64,000 bases of DNA, taken from NCBI GenBank assembly GCA_947501845.1, contig CANMXP010000001.1, positions 372,001 to 436,000 of the forward strand, given 5' to 3'. Origin of the DNA: an uncultured Flavobacteriaceae bacterium (lineage in GTDB: Bacteria; Bacteroidota; Bacteroidia; Flavobacteriales; Flavobacteriaceae). The notes under the pieces are model-generated. The model was not told where the DNA came from. It saw only the letters and a program-made list of their open reading frames with translations, and searched no databases. Position 1 is the stretch's first letter. The number at the start of each line of letters is the position of its first letter. Position numbers and translations under genes: made by a program. This document shows positions 56,944 to 64,000 of this stretch, piece after piece.

Positions 56944-57792
56944 CTATTTAAATTGATTGACAAAGTCCTTTGGGCTCAAATCTGGAAGCGCAAATTCTTC
57001 ACTTGACTGCGATTTTCTTTCATCCCCTATACCCATTAAGTATTCTATAATGGCATTTCTAGTTTTCTTGTAACTCGGATTGTCATTTAATTCGGTTTTA
57101 TCTCTTGGGCGTTCTATATCAATTTTAAACTCAGGTCCTAAAGTTGCATTTGGCCCTGGCTCCAGTGGTATAATACGATCTGCCATATAAATACCTTCAT
57201 CTACATCATTTGTAATCAATAGAGCTGTACGCTTATCCTTTCCCCAAATATTTAAAATCTCATCTTGAAGATTACCACGTGTTAAAGCATCCAATGCTCC
57301 TAAAGGCTCATCCATGATAATCATTTCTGGTTTCATAGCTAAGGCTCTGGCTACGGCTACACGCTGACGCATCCCTCCAGATAATTCTTTTGGGCGTTTA
57401 TTAATTGCTGGAGTTAGACTCACCATTTCAACATATTCTGCCACGAGTTCATTTAACTCCGATTTACTTTTTTTAGGAAATGCTTCTTTAACAGCCATAT
57501 AGACATTTTGACCTACGGTTAGCCATGGTAACAAGGAATAGTTTTGAAAAATAACGCCTCGTTCATGACTGGTACCAGATATTGGAGTGCCTTTAAACAG
57601 CACTTCTCCTTTAGTAGGTTCTAGTAATCCGTTTATAAGATTAACCAAGGTTGTTTTTCCACTTCCAGTAAATCCAACAATAGCTACAAATTCGCCTTCT
57701 TCAATCGATAAATTAATATTCGAAAGTACTTCGGTTTCGTTATCGCCTTGGCCATAGGTTTTAGATACATTATTTAATTCTAGATATGCCAT
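56944..57792 (-). CDS. nrtC: Nitrate/nitrite ABC transporter ATPase, NrtC-like, without fused binding domain
   Basis: 282 residues with a complete ATPase: Walker [10 protein letters not shown] loop [12 protein letters not shown], signature [14 protein letters not shown], Walker [13 protein letters not shown]. The usual switch His is Asn here: LITNDVDEG, where the partner has ITHDVDEA. This is also typical of cyanobacterial NrtC. The cyanobacterial protein carries a C-terminal NrtA-like regulatory domain; here only a tail of about 40 residues ([17 protein letters not shown]) remains. An 82-bp gap upstream contains a large inverted repeat. Confidence 0.88.
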   Translation of the reverse strand: MAYLELNNVSKTYGQGDNETEVLSNINLSIEEGEFVAIVGFTGSGKTTLVNLINGLLEPTKGEVLFKGTPISGTSHERGVIFQNYSLLPWLTVGQNVYMAVKEAFPKKSKSELNELVAEYVEMVSLTPAINKRPKELSGGMRQRVAVARALAMKPEMIIMDEPLGALDALTRGNLQDEILNIWGKDKRTALLITNDVDEGIYMADRIIPLEPGPNATLGPEFKIDIERPRDKTELNDNPSYKKTRNAIIEYLMGIGDERKSQSSEEFALPDLSPKDFVNQFK

Positions 57793-57815
57793 TTTTAATG
57801 TTGATTTATTAGTTG

Positions 57816-57870
57816 CTTAATTGTTGAATCGTTTGCTTCATATATACCGTTCAACAATTGAACGATTAAA
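57816..57870. repeat. Inverted repeat in the nrtB-nrtC gap
   Basis: AATTGTTGAA (about 57819-57829) and TTCAACAATT (about 57850-57859) can pair across about 20 nt. It is a candidate site for mRNA processing or partial termination that would set the ATPase-to-permease ratio. Confidence 0.45.
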
Positions 57871-57874
57871 TATT

Positions 57875-58981
57875 TTATATGCCATCATTTTTATTGAATG
57901 ACACTGTATTTTGAATAGTTAACATGATTCTGTCCAATAAGAAACCTATGATACCTATTACAAACATGGCTACAATAATTTTAGAGTTTGAATCATTAGC
58001 TCCATTTTGGAATTCTTCCCAAACAAAGAGCCCTAAACCTGGGCTTTGCGCCAATAATTCGATAGCAATTAATACCATCCATGCTACAGACAAAGTAATT
58101 TTTAACCCCGTAAATATTAAAGGCAATGAGGACGGTAAAATCACCTTAAAAATCTTTTGAAAAGTGCCTAACTTTAATACTTTGGCCACATTTATATAAT
58201 CTTTATCTACTGATGATACGCCCATAGCTGTATTTACCAAGGTTGCCCACATTGAGCACAATCCTACGCTTATAAATGAAATGATGAACGAACTATCTTC
58301 ACTAGAATCTATCAAGATGGTTTTAACTATCATAAATACTAATAGGTACCAAACTACTGGAGATACTGGTTTAAAAATTTGAATGAACCAATTAAAAGCA
58401 CTTTTTAAAGTTGGGCTTAGGCCTATAAAAATTCCTATAGGGATGGCAATAATCAAAGCTAGCAGAAAACCAGCAAACACCGTTTTTAAGCTCATGATGA
58501 TTTGATCTATAAAGGAAGGTCTACCAGTATAGGTTATAGCTGCTAAACCATCGGCGATTCGTTGGGCATTTAAAGCGGCAGTTTTTTCTTTAAATGCCGC
58601 TTTATCTGCACTAATAATGTTATGATCTCTCAACAATGATTTATAAGAACCCCAAACCTGACCAGGAGAAGGCAAAGTATTAGGTTGGCAGCTAATATCA
58701 CCAGATGCAATACATTCACGCATAGCTTCTGCTGCAGCAGGCCCTTGATCTTTGAGTGCTTTTTCAATTTTAAAATCGGCCTCTCTATTGTATAGAGATT
58801 TAGCTCCCAAATGCCATAATCCAATAAATAATAGTATGGAAGCAATAGGCACGACTATTTTGCGTAAGAAGTTTATAAAATCCTCTTTTTCCAGCTTCCC
58901 TGTGAATAGGCTTTTTAAAGTACTTAAAAACCCTAACCCCATAAATTTGGTTACTTTTCCTAATGTTATACTTTGCTTCAT
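57875..58981 (-). CDS. nrtB: Nitrate/nitrite ABC transporter permease, NrtB-like
   Basis: 368 residues. One N-terminal membrane helix (VPIASILLFIGLWHLGAKSL) is followed by a periplasmic stretch of about 110 residues, longer than in cyanobacterial NrtB and containing a Cys pair (RECIASGDISCQP). Five further helices form the binding-protein-dependent permease domain (MSLKTVFAGFLLALIIAIPI ... WMVLIAIELLAQSPGLGLFV). The EAA-like coupling loop is near INVAKVLKLGTFQKIFKVIL. It lies 25 bp after nrtA. It imports the anion delivered by NrtA using the NrtC/NrtD ATPases. Confidence 0.92.
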   Translation of the reverse strand: MKQSITLGKVTKFMGLGFLSTLKSLFTGKLEKEDFINFLRKIVVPIASILLFIGLWHLGAKSLYNREADFKIEKALKDQGPAAAEAMRECIASGDISCQPNTLPSPGQVWGSYKSLLRDHNIISADKAAFKEKTAALNAQRIADGLAAITYTGRPSFIDQIIMSLKTVFAGFLLALIIAIPIGIFIGLSPTLKSAFNWFIQIFKPVSPVVWYLLVFMIVKTILIDSSEDSSFIISFISVGLCSMWATLVNTAMGVSSVDKDYINVAKVLKLGTFQKIFKVILPSSLPLIFTGLKITLSVAWMVLIAIELLAQSPGLGLFVWEEFQNGANDSNSKIIVAMFVIGIIGFLLDRIMLTIQNTVSFNKNDGI

Positions 58982-59006
58982 GGCTCTTTATTTAATTTCT
59001 TGTTTG

Positions 59007-60401
59007 TTATTGTACTGCCTTGTCCTTGTTTCCAATAGAAAAACTATTGATATATGAAATTGGGTCTTTAGCATCATAAGTTGTCCCGTCTATAAAATCG
59101 GTTGTAGCTGGCTTAAAACCATCTGTTTTAGGTATATCGGTTGCTGGAATATTTCCTTCTTCTACTAAAAGCTCGGCTGCTTTTTTCCAGATATCTGGTC
59201 TGTAAATGTCCTTAATAGTTTCTGCATACCACTCAGCTGGTTTAGATTCTGGAATTTGTCCCCATCTTCTCATTTGAGTTAAGAACCAAATACCATCAGA
59301 ATAGAACGGATACGTTGCATTATACTTATAAAATACATTAAAGTCTGGCATCTCACGTTTATCTCCTTTTTCAAATTCAAAAGTTCCTGTCATAGAGTTC
59401 GCTAATACAGCTTCATCTGCTCCAACATATTGAGACATTGACAATATTTTCACTGCTTCTGCTCTATTTCCTGGTTCATCTAACCACTTACCTGCTCTAA
59501 TTAAAGCTTTGGTTACAGCAATAGCTGTGTTAGGGTTTTCGTTAACGAACTTCTTAGTCATTACAAATACTTTTTCTGGGTTGTTTTTCCAGATGTCATA
59601 ATTTGTAGTTACTGGCACTCCAATACCTTTAAATACGGCTTGCTGGTTCCATGGTTCTCCTACACAATATCCATAAATTGTCCCCGCTTCTAACGTTGCT
59701 GGCATTTGTGGTGGTGGCGTTACAGATAACAGAACTTCAGCATCTATTTGTCCTTGTACATTATCGGCTGTATACATACCTGGGTGGATTCCTGCTGCAG
59801 CTAACCAATATCTAATCTCGTAGTTATGTGTAGATACTGGAAATACCATCCCCATTTTAAAAGCTTTTCCTGAGTTTTTGTAATCTTCAATAACTGGCTT
59901 AAGAGCATCTGCTTTAATAGGATGAATTGGTTTTCCGTCTGCTCCTTTTGGCACGTTAGGCTTCATTTTAGACCACACATCATTCGACACTGTAATACCA
60001 TTACCGTTCAAGTCCATAGAGAATGGGGTTACTAATTCTGCTTGTCTACCAAATCCTGCTCCTGCAGCAATTGGTTGCCCTGCCAACATATGCGAACCGT
60101 CTAACTGACCATCAATAACGCGGTCTAATACATTTTTCCAGTTTGATTGTGCTTCCACAGATACAAATAGGCCTTCATCTTCAAAAAAACCTTTTTCTTT
60201 AGCTATAGCTAATGGAGCCATATCTGTTAATTTGATAAAACCAAAAGTTAATTGGGGTTTTTCAATATTTAGAGTTTTTGTTTTAGACGTTTCAGTCGTT
60301 ACATTTTCAGCAATGGTCTGCTTTTTTTCCTTGTTACCGCAAGCAAACAGTAAAACTGCTACTGGTAGCATCCAAGTTGATTTTTTAATTAGAGATTTCA
60401 T
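59007..60401 (-). CDS. nrtA: Nitrate/nitrite ABC transporter substrate-binding lipoprotein, NrtA-like
   Basis: 464 residues with lipobox LLFAC (Cys21), so it is membrane-anchored as in cyanobacterial NrtA. The CmpA/NrtA family is recognisable from [20 protein letters not shown], the [12 protein letters not shown] segment, [19 protein letters not shown] and [12 protein letters not shown]. It captures nitrate or nitrite in the periplasm and feeds NrtB. It is the first gene of the transport operon and has a recognisable promoter with an activator-type palindrome upstream. Confidence 0.93.
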   Translation of the reverse strand: MKSLIKKSTWMLPVAVLLFACGNKEKKQTIAENVTTETSKTKTLNIEKPQLTFGFIKLTDMAPLAIAKEKGFFEDEGLFVSVEAQSNWKNVLDRVIDGQLDGSHMLAGQPIAAGAGFGRQAELVTPFSMDLNGNGITVSNDVWSKMKPNVPKGADGKPIHPIKADALKPVIEDYKNSGKAFKMGMVFPVSTHNYEIRYWLAAAGIHPGMYTADNVQGQIDAEVLLSVTPPPQMPATLEAGTIYGYCVGEPWNQQAVFKGIGVPVTTNYDIWKNNPEKVFVMTKKFVNENPNTAIAVTKALIRAGKWLDEPGNRAEAVKILSMSQYVGADEAVLANSMTGTFEFEKGDKREMPDFNVFYKYNATYPFYSDGIWFLTQMRRWGQIPESKPAEWYAETIKDIYRPDIWKKAAELLVEEGNIPATDIPKTDGFKPATTDFIDGTTYDAKDPISYINSFSIGNKDKAVQ

Positions 60402-60422
60402 AATTTTAAGTTTTAATTAAAC

Positions 60423-60490
60423 TAAGTATTTATACTTATTTTATACAAATATATAAGTAGTAACACTTAACCCTTATGTAAATACACATA
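60423..60490 (-). promoter_or_regulatory. nrtA promoter with Crp/Fnr-type operator
   Basis: On the minus strand, the -7 box TATATTTG lies at 60446-60453. The palindrome TATGT-N6-ACATA (60475-60490) is centred 33 bp upstream of the box, nearly the same geometry as at the porin promoter. Between the box and nrtA lies a perfect palindrome TAAGTAT-TT-ATACTTA (60423-60438), a possible second operator or a 5'-leader hairpin. Confidence 0.55.
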
Positions 60491-60567
60491 TTCAATCATC
60501 TTTTTTCACATAATCCGACCTGACAAAAAACATAAAAACACCATAACACACTAATAACAAACCAAAT

Positions 60568-60598
60568 AAAACTAAAAAAAACAGGTTTCAAAACCTGT
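60568..60598 (-). terminator. Intrinsic terminator of the redox operon
   Basis: The palindrome ACAGGTTT-CA-AAACCTGT (60581-60598) is followed on the minus strand by TTTTTTTTAG. It lies 126 bp past the end of the pentahaem cytochrome gene, separating that operon from nrtA. A second small hairpin ATTGGT-GAAA-ACCAAT lies at about 60604-60619. Confidence 0.75.
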
Positions 60599-60723
60599 AA
60601 TCAATTGGTGAAAACCAATAAATTCATATTTATTGGCATCAATTTTTTTAAATATTTGATAACTATTTCTTGTTTAGAAGAAAAAAATACGTAGAAATTG
60701 TATTATATAGAGGGATAAAACTT

Positions 60724-61431
60724 TTATTCCTCTAAAGTCTTCAACCAAGCTTCTTGAGATAAAGCCGTATACTTTTTAGTGGTGCCATATGGATCTTTCC
60801 CGCCATCAAAATAATTTTGAATAGATTTCATAGGAATCGTATCAGATAGTTTTTCGGGTACATCATATTTATGGTTACCGTGAAAATCGTGACATTGTAT
60901 GCAGGTAAACCATTCTTCCTTAGCTATTAAGCTTTTGTGCGATATGTCTAATGGATCATTTTCCACTTCTAAATCTTGATGGCAGTTCATGCAATAATTA
61001 ATTGAAGCTACAGATACACGCTCTTCCTGATGCTCTGTATGGCAAGTAATACATGTTGTGGCGTCAATCTGCTTTACAGCTTCTTTAAATCTAGGTTCTG
61101 AAAACCGATGGGTTGGATGTCTATCGTTTGGCCTGTCATGACATTGCATGCAATTATCTACAGTAACATCTTTGGTACCAAAATCGACGCTTTCTTCTCT
61201 AGCTCCAAACGCATGGGAAATATTAGATTGTATCTGTTGCAATAAATTCCCTTTAGCATCTGTATGACATGCAAAGCACGAAAGCTCCTGATGCCCTGTA
61301 TTCATAGGACCAATTGACACATATTTTTCGGTAGTATCTAGAGTTAAAATATAAAATATGGAAGCCCCCAAGGTCATACCTATAATACCTCCTAAAAATT
61401 GTCTTTTACGTAATGGTCCTACCTTAAACAT
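60724..61431 (-). CDS. Membrane-anchored pentahaem c-type cytochrome
   Basis: 235 residues with an N-terminal membrane anchor (about 12-30, GGIIGMTLGASIFYILTL) and a periplasmic part with five CxxCH haem sites at residues 52-56, 94-98, 127-131, 147-151 and 177-181. Extra His residues between them can serve as distal ligands. It resembles NapC/NirT- or cytochrome c3-type electron carriers but has no close named family that I can assert. It is the last gene of the operon with the reductase and the membrane cytochrome b, so it is the likely periplasmic end of an electron chain. Confidence 0.88.
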   Translation of the reverse strand: MFKVGPLRKRQFLGGIIGMTLGASIFYILTLDTTEKYVSIGPMNTGHQELSCFACHTDAKGNLLQQIQSNISHAFGAREESVDFGTKDVTVDNCMQCHDRPNDRHPTHRFSEPRFKEAVKQIDATTCITCHTEHQEERVSVASINYCMNCHQDLEVENDPLDISHKSLIAKEEWFTCIQCHDFHGNHKYDVPEKLSDTIPMKSIQNYFDGGKDPYGTTKKYTALSQEAWLKTLEE

Positions 61432-61452
61432 GCGTCAACTAATATTTTTAAA

Positions 61453-62481
61453 TTATATTTCAATTACAACTTTGTCACTTACAGGATAACTAATACATGT
61501 AAGAATCTCTCCGTTATCTACATCGTCATTTGTTAATAGATGCCCTTCGGTCATCTTTACTTCACCTGAAACACATTTTGCTCTGCAAGTAGAGCACATG
61601 CCTGCTCTACAAGAATACGGAATAACAATACTATCTGACATAGCCTGTTGCAGTATTGATTTATCTCCTCTTACTTTTATATCATGTACTTCTCCTTTAA
61701 CTTTTAAAGTAACATCGCTGAGTAAATTTTTACCTGATACTTTTACCTTTGGGCTTTTAAAAACTTCAATCTTTATCTTATCTCTGGTAACTCCATTATC
61801 TTTTAAGATTTCTTTTATCTTTTCCATATAACCAAAAGGCCCACAAATCATGTAAGTATGATCGTCATATGCCAAGTTATGTCTTGAAAATATCTTGTTT
61901 AATAATTTATGAGTTGCCAAACCTGAGTGGTAATTATTACTATCAGCTTGATTTGAAGAAATGATATGTTCGACAAAAAACGTATCGGGGTACTCCTTTT
62001 CCAATGCTTTAATTTCATCATGAAAAATAATAGACTCTATACTTTGGTTCGCATAAATCAATAATATATTCGAGTCTTTTTCTTCCGTTAAAACAGATTT
62101 TACAATAGAAAACATTGGTGTAATACCACTACCTCCTGCAAATAATACGTATTGTTTTTTTTGCCCACTTACTGGTTCTATATAAAAAGAACCTGCTGGA
62201 TTATCTACTACCAACTTGTCCCCTACGTGAAGATGATCGTGAACAAAGTTAGATACCAAACCTTTCTCAACACGCTTTATGGTAATTTTTAAATCTTTAT
62301 CGGTATAGGGGTTACTACTAAATGAATAAGCCCTTTTTTGTACCACCTTATCAATGGGGACATGAATGGTTAAAAATTGTCCAGGTTTATACTTTAATTT
62401 TTTGAATAAATTTCCATTCTTAAAGCATACGCTTACAGCATCATTGGTTTCTTTAATTATATCTTTTACTAGTAATTTCAT
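61453..62481 (-). CDS. FAD/NAD(P)H ferredoxin reductase with C-terminal [2Fe-2S] domain
   Basis: 342 residues in PaaE/Hmp-like order. The FAD-binding domain has RAYS (50-53). The NAD-binding domain has FAGGSGITPMFSI (about 114-126) and the late MICGPFGYME. A plant-type [2Fe-2S] domain has Cys291, Cys296, Cys299 and Cys329 in the CxxxxCxxC...C pattern. No signal peptide, so it acts in the cytoplasm, transferring electrons from NAD(P)H through FAD and the cluster. Its gene lies 7 bp after the di-haem membrane protein gene. Likely acceptors are that membrane protein or the globin encoded upstream. Confidence 0.93.
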   Translation of the reverse strand: MKLLVKDIIKETNDAVSVCFKNGNLFKKLKYKPGQFLTIHVPIDKVVQKRAYSFSSNPYTDKDLKITIKRVEKGLVSNFVHDHLHVGDKLVVDNPAGSFYIEPVSGQKKQYVLFAGGSGITPMFSIVKSVLTEEKDSNILLIYANQSIESIIFHDEIKALEKEYPDTFFVEHIISSNQADSNNYHSGLATHKLLNKIFSRHNLAYDDHTYMICGPFGYMEKIKEILKDNGVTRDKIKIEVFKSPKVKVSGKNLLSDVTLKVKGEVHDIKVRGDKSILQQAMSDSIVIPYSCRAGMCSTCRAKCVSGEVKMTEGHLLTNDDVDNGEILTCISYPVSDKVVIEI

Positions 62482-62488
62482 ACATTAT

Positions 62489-62968
62489 CTATTTATAATA
62501 AAATACCATGGTTATATGAAACACCATCATAATTGTAACTATTATGGAAAGTGCAACATGAGCAATCATCCATCCTTTAAATAATAAATCGCTATTGTTT
62601 TTTATAACATCAAGGTTAAAATACCCTAACAAGGTATTTGAAAAGAATATATATGATAGCAGTAACAAATAGCCATAACCTAAAGCCATACTATGTATAT
62701 AAAAAAACAATGGACTAACTGTTCCCAACCATTTGTGTATGGTCTGCATAGACATAGCATGTTTTTTTAATCTCTTGATTACACGGGTTAATGTTAATAT
62801 CCATTGAAAGGCTATAAACAAGGCCAATGCTAGACCAGACCAGCGTTTATACATTTCTTGCTGCTGAAGATCGTATAACCAATGCCATTCTAATTTTAAA
62901 AAGAATTGTAAAAAGAAAGCACTTAGTAAAACCAATCCGATTAAAGTGGATTTGCTATTAATTACCAT
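62489..62968 (-). CDS. Predicted di-haem cytochrome b-type membrane protein
   Basis: 159 residues with four to five membrane segments. Four His residues lie in two pairs, each 14 residues apart: His78 (IHKW) and His92 (YIHS), then His137 (IAHV) and His151 (FHIT). Two helices with His-x13-His are the classic way to hold two b haems across a membrane, as in ferric reductases and cytochrome b subunits. I do not recognise a named family. It lies between the reductase and the haem lipoprotein genes, which fits transfer of electrons from the cytoplasmic reductase to periplasmic haems. Confidence 0.8.
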   Translation of the reverse strand: MVINSKSTLIGLVLLSAFFLQFFLKLEWHWLYDLQQQEMYKRWSGLALALFIAFQWILTLTRVIKRLKKHAMSMQTIHKWLGTVSPLFFYIHSMALGYGYLLLLSYIFFSNTLLGYFNLDVIKNNSDLLFKGWMIAHVALSIIVTIMMVFHITMVFYYK

Positions 62969-63075
62969 AAACTATCAAGGTTTTTTTAGAAAACAAATGC
63001 AACTTGCCCATAACTTTTTTGAGGCCTTAGAAATGAGCAAAGTTGCAATTGAATAATCAAAACTAAATTTTTAAC

Positions 63076-63885
63076 TTATTTTTTTACTACAAGATGTTTC
63101 ATAGTTTCGTAAGATGATAACTTCTTAACACTATCAAGAAAAACTTCAGCTGTTGGCAGATAATTTCCTTCTGCTGGCCATTTATCTCCTACTTCTGGTT
63201 TCTCATTTGCTTCAAAAGCTTTAATTTCATCCAGATACTGTACATATATATCTACAGTCCCTTTAGCATAAGCATTTAAAACTGCTACGGTTTCTTTATA
63301 TGTTAATGAATCTTTAGGATATTGCCATGTTGTTGCTCCCATAACATCTCCTAATTTCCAATCGGACTTTGTTGTTTGAGGGTGTTTATTATGACAGCTT
63401 ACACAGGCTCCAGCGCTAGCCAAATCTGCAAACATAGCTGTATGCAGTTTTTGTTCTTCATCATAAAAAAATTGTGGTTTTTGATCCTTTTTTATCTGTT
63501 CAAACAAATCGGCCTGCTTTCCTTCAAATTTGTTAGCTGCATTAACTGGAAAATCAGAACCCAAATACAAGCCTAAGGGTACAGGGCTCTTTCTTATACT
63601 CGTTGCTACACCTCTAAGAAATAATGCTGGTAGTGGTCCGGCTTCCACATCATCTTTTCTCCAATCTTCATCAAACTTCATTCCTTGGGCTTTACCCTTT
63701 CCTACTATAGCTTTAGTGTATAATGTTCTTGTTACATCATTCTCTTTGGCTACCATTTCTAATACTTCTTCTACCGAAAAGGCATTCTCGGTATTCGCTG
63801 TTTTAGACTTTTCTTCTGGAACACCGCCACAGGCCACCAAAATAGTACATGTAAATAATAATATGGTTTTGTAAATAGTTTTCAT
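63076..63885 (-). CDS. DUF3365 (Tll0287-like) c-type haem lipoprotein
   Basis: 269 residues with lipobox LVAC (Cys19) and a DUF3365 domain. LGLYLGSDFPVN and QKLHTAMFADLASAGACVSCH lead to a single CxxCH at 161-165, and KSDWKLGDVMGATTW follows. Family members are periplasmic haem sensors or redox proteins with PAS-like folds. Its gene begins 20 bp after the globin gene ends and precedes the di-haem membrane protein, so it is part of the same operon. It may bind NO or act as an electron carrier; neither is shown. Confidence 0.85.
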   Translation of the reverse strand: MKTIYKTILLFTCTILVACGGVPEEKSKTANTENAFSVEEVLEMVAKENDVTRTLYTKAIVGKGKAQGMKFDEDWRKDDVEAGPLPALFLRGVATSIRKSPVPLGLYLGSDFPVNAANKFEGKQADLFEQIKKDQKPQFFYDEEQKLHTAMFADLASAGACVSCHNKHPQTTKSDWKLGDVMGATTWQYPKDSLTYKETVAVLNAYAKGTVDIYVQYLDEIKAFEANEKPEVGDKWPAEGNYLPTAEVFLDSVKKLSSYETMKHLVVKK

Positions 63886-63905
63886 ATTCTTGATTTTTTA
63901 AATTA

Positions 63906-64000
63906 TTAATAAGCAGCATCAATCATGACATTAGACATGGTTCCATATACCGTTGTCCATGCTTCTTTTACATCAGGCGTAAAGTCATCACCTAAACCAA
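63906..64000 (-). CDS. Globin-family protein, C-terminal end only
   Basis: The last 31 codons of a gene that enters from the right edge: LGDDFTPDVKEAWTTVYGTM then SNVMIDAAY and a TAA at 63906-63908. This is the typical C-terminus of the globin domain of flavohaemoglobins and single-domain globins (helices G-H). There is no reductase domain after it, so it is a single-domain globin or a fusion with the globin last. It is first in the visible part of the redox operon; NO dioxygenation with the downstream reductase is plausible. Confidence 0.75.
   Translation of the reverse strand, partial: GLGDDFTPDVKEAWTTVYGTMSNVMIDAAY

Noticed and set aside
56944-57792. The missing switch His in the NrtC-like ATPase as a sign of inactivation
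   Set aside because: Asymmetric pairs with one degenerate ATPase are common in this transporter family, and all other motifs are intact.

Overview
The window looks like chromosome of a marine member of the Flavobacteriaceae (Bacteroidota). The evidence is low GC, many lipoproteins, type IX secretion (T9SS) sorting domains of both type A and type B, TANNTTTG-type -7 boxes, a PxpABC/NRAMP-like operon, algal-polysaccharide enzymes (sulfatase, two GH16) and short inverted repeats I associate with this family. No tRNA, rRNA, CRISPR array, integrase or intact transposase is visible.

Layout. 1-8.4 kb: 5' part of a DEAD/DEAH helicase, a lipoprotein sulfatase, an exported S9 peptidase, and a minus-strand operon of an NRAMP-like transporter with PxpA-PxpB-PxpC (5-oxoprolinase). 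8.5-14.5 kb: a DUF2891 lipoprotein, small unknowns, a GH16-ricin-T9SS gene broken by an in-frame TAA, and a Cys-rich lipoprotein whose decayed partial paralogue lies on the other side of the GH16 gene. 15.1-31.7 kb: a two-gene Tc-type toxin operon with higher GC than its surroundings. It has a TcB-TcC fusion ending in a predicted zinc-protease effector, and a 3063-residue TcA.

31.8-45.1 kb: a cassette-like array in front of comM. comM is intact at 43609-45144. A remnant of its middle (31850-32012) and two displaced copies of its 3' end (near 35.2 and 37.1 kb) separate cargo genes that all lie on comM's strand and all look exported: a frameshifted lipoprotein, a lipoprotein-like HExxH/ExxAD metallopeptidase, a 466-residue lipoprotein and a 1917-residue BspA/DUF285 surface protein. 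The displaced 3' ends still encode the ComM C-terminus, mostly with synonymous changes. One is joined to the first codons of a metallophosphoesterase gene. I consider this array the most novel structure here.

45.4-50.7 kb: two modular T9SS enzymes in one operon, a GH16 and a nucleoside-hydrolase-like protein carrying several binding modules. 51-54.6 kb: an unknown protein, then a lipoprotein / membrane protein / histidine kinase / LuxR-type response regulator operon. 54.7-64 kb: nitrogen-oxide genes on the minus strand: an alginate-export-type porin, a nitrate-type ABC transporter (NrtD, NrtC, NrtB, NrtA), and an upstream redox operon (globin, DUF3365 haem lipoprotein, predicted di-haem b membrane protein, FAD/[2Fe-2S] reductase, pentahaem cytochrome c). 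The nrtA and porin promoters share one architecture: a TATATTTG box with a TATGN-N6-NCATA palindrome 33-34 bp upstream, as expected for a Crp/Fnr-type activator.
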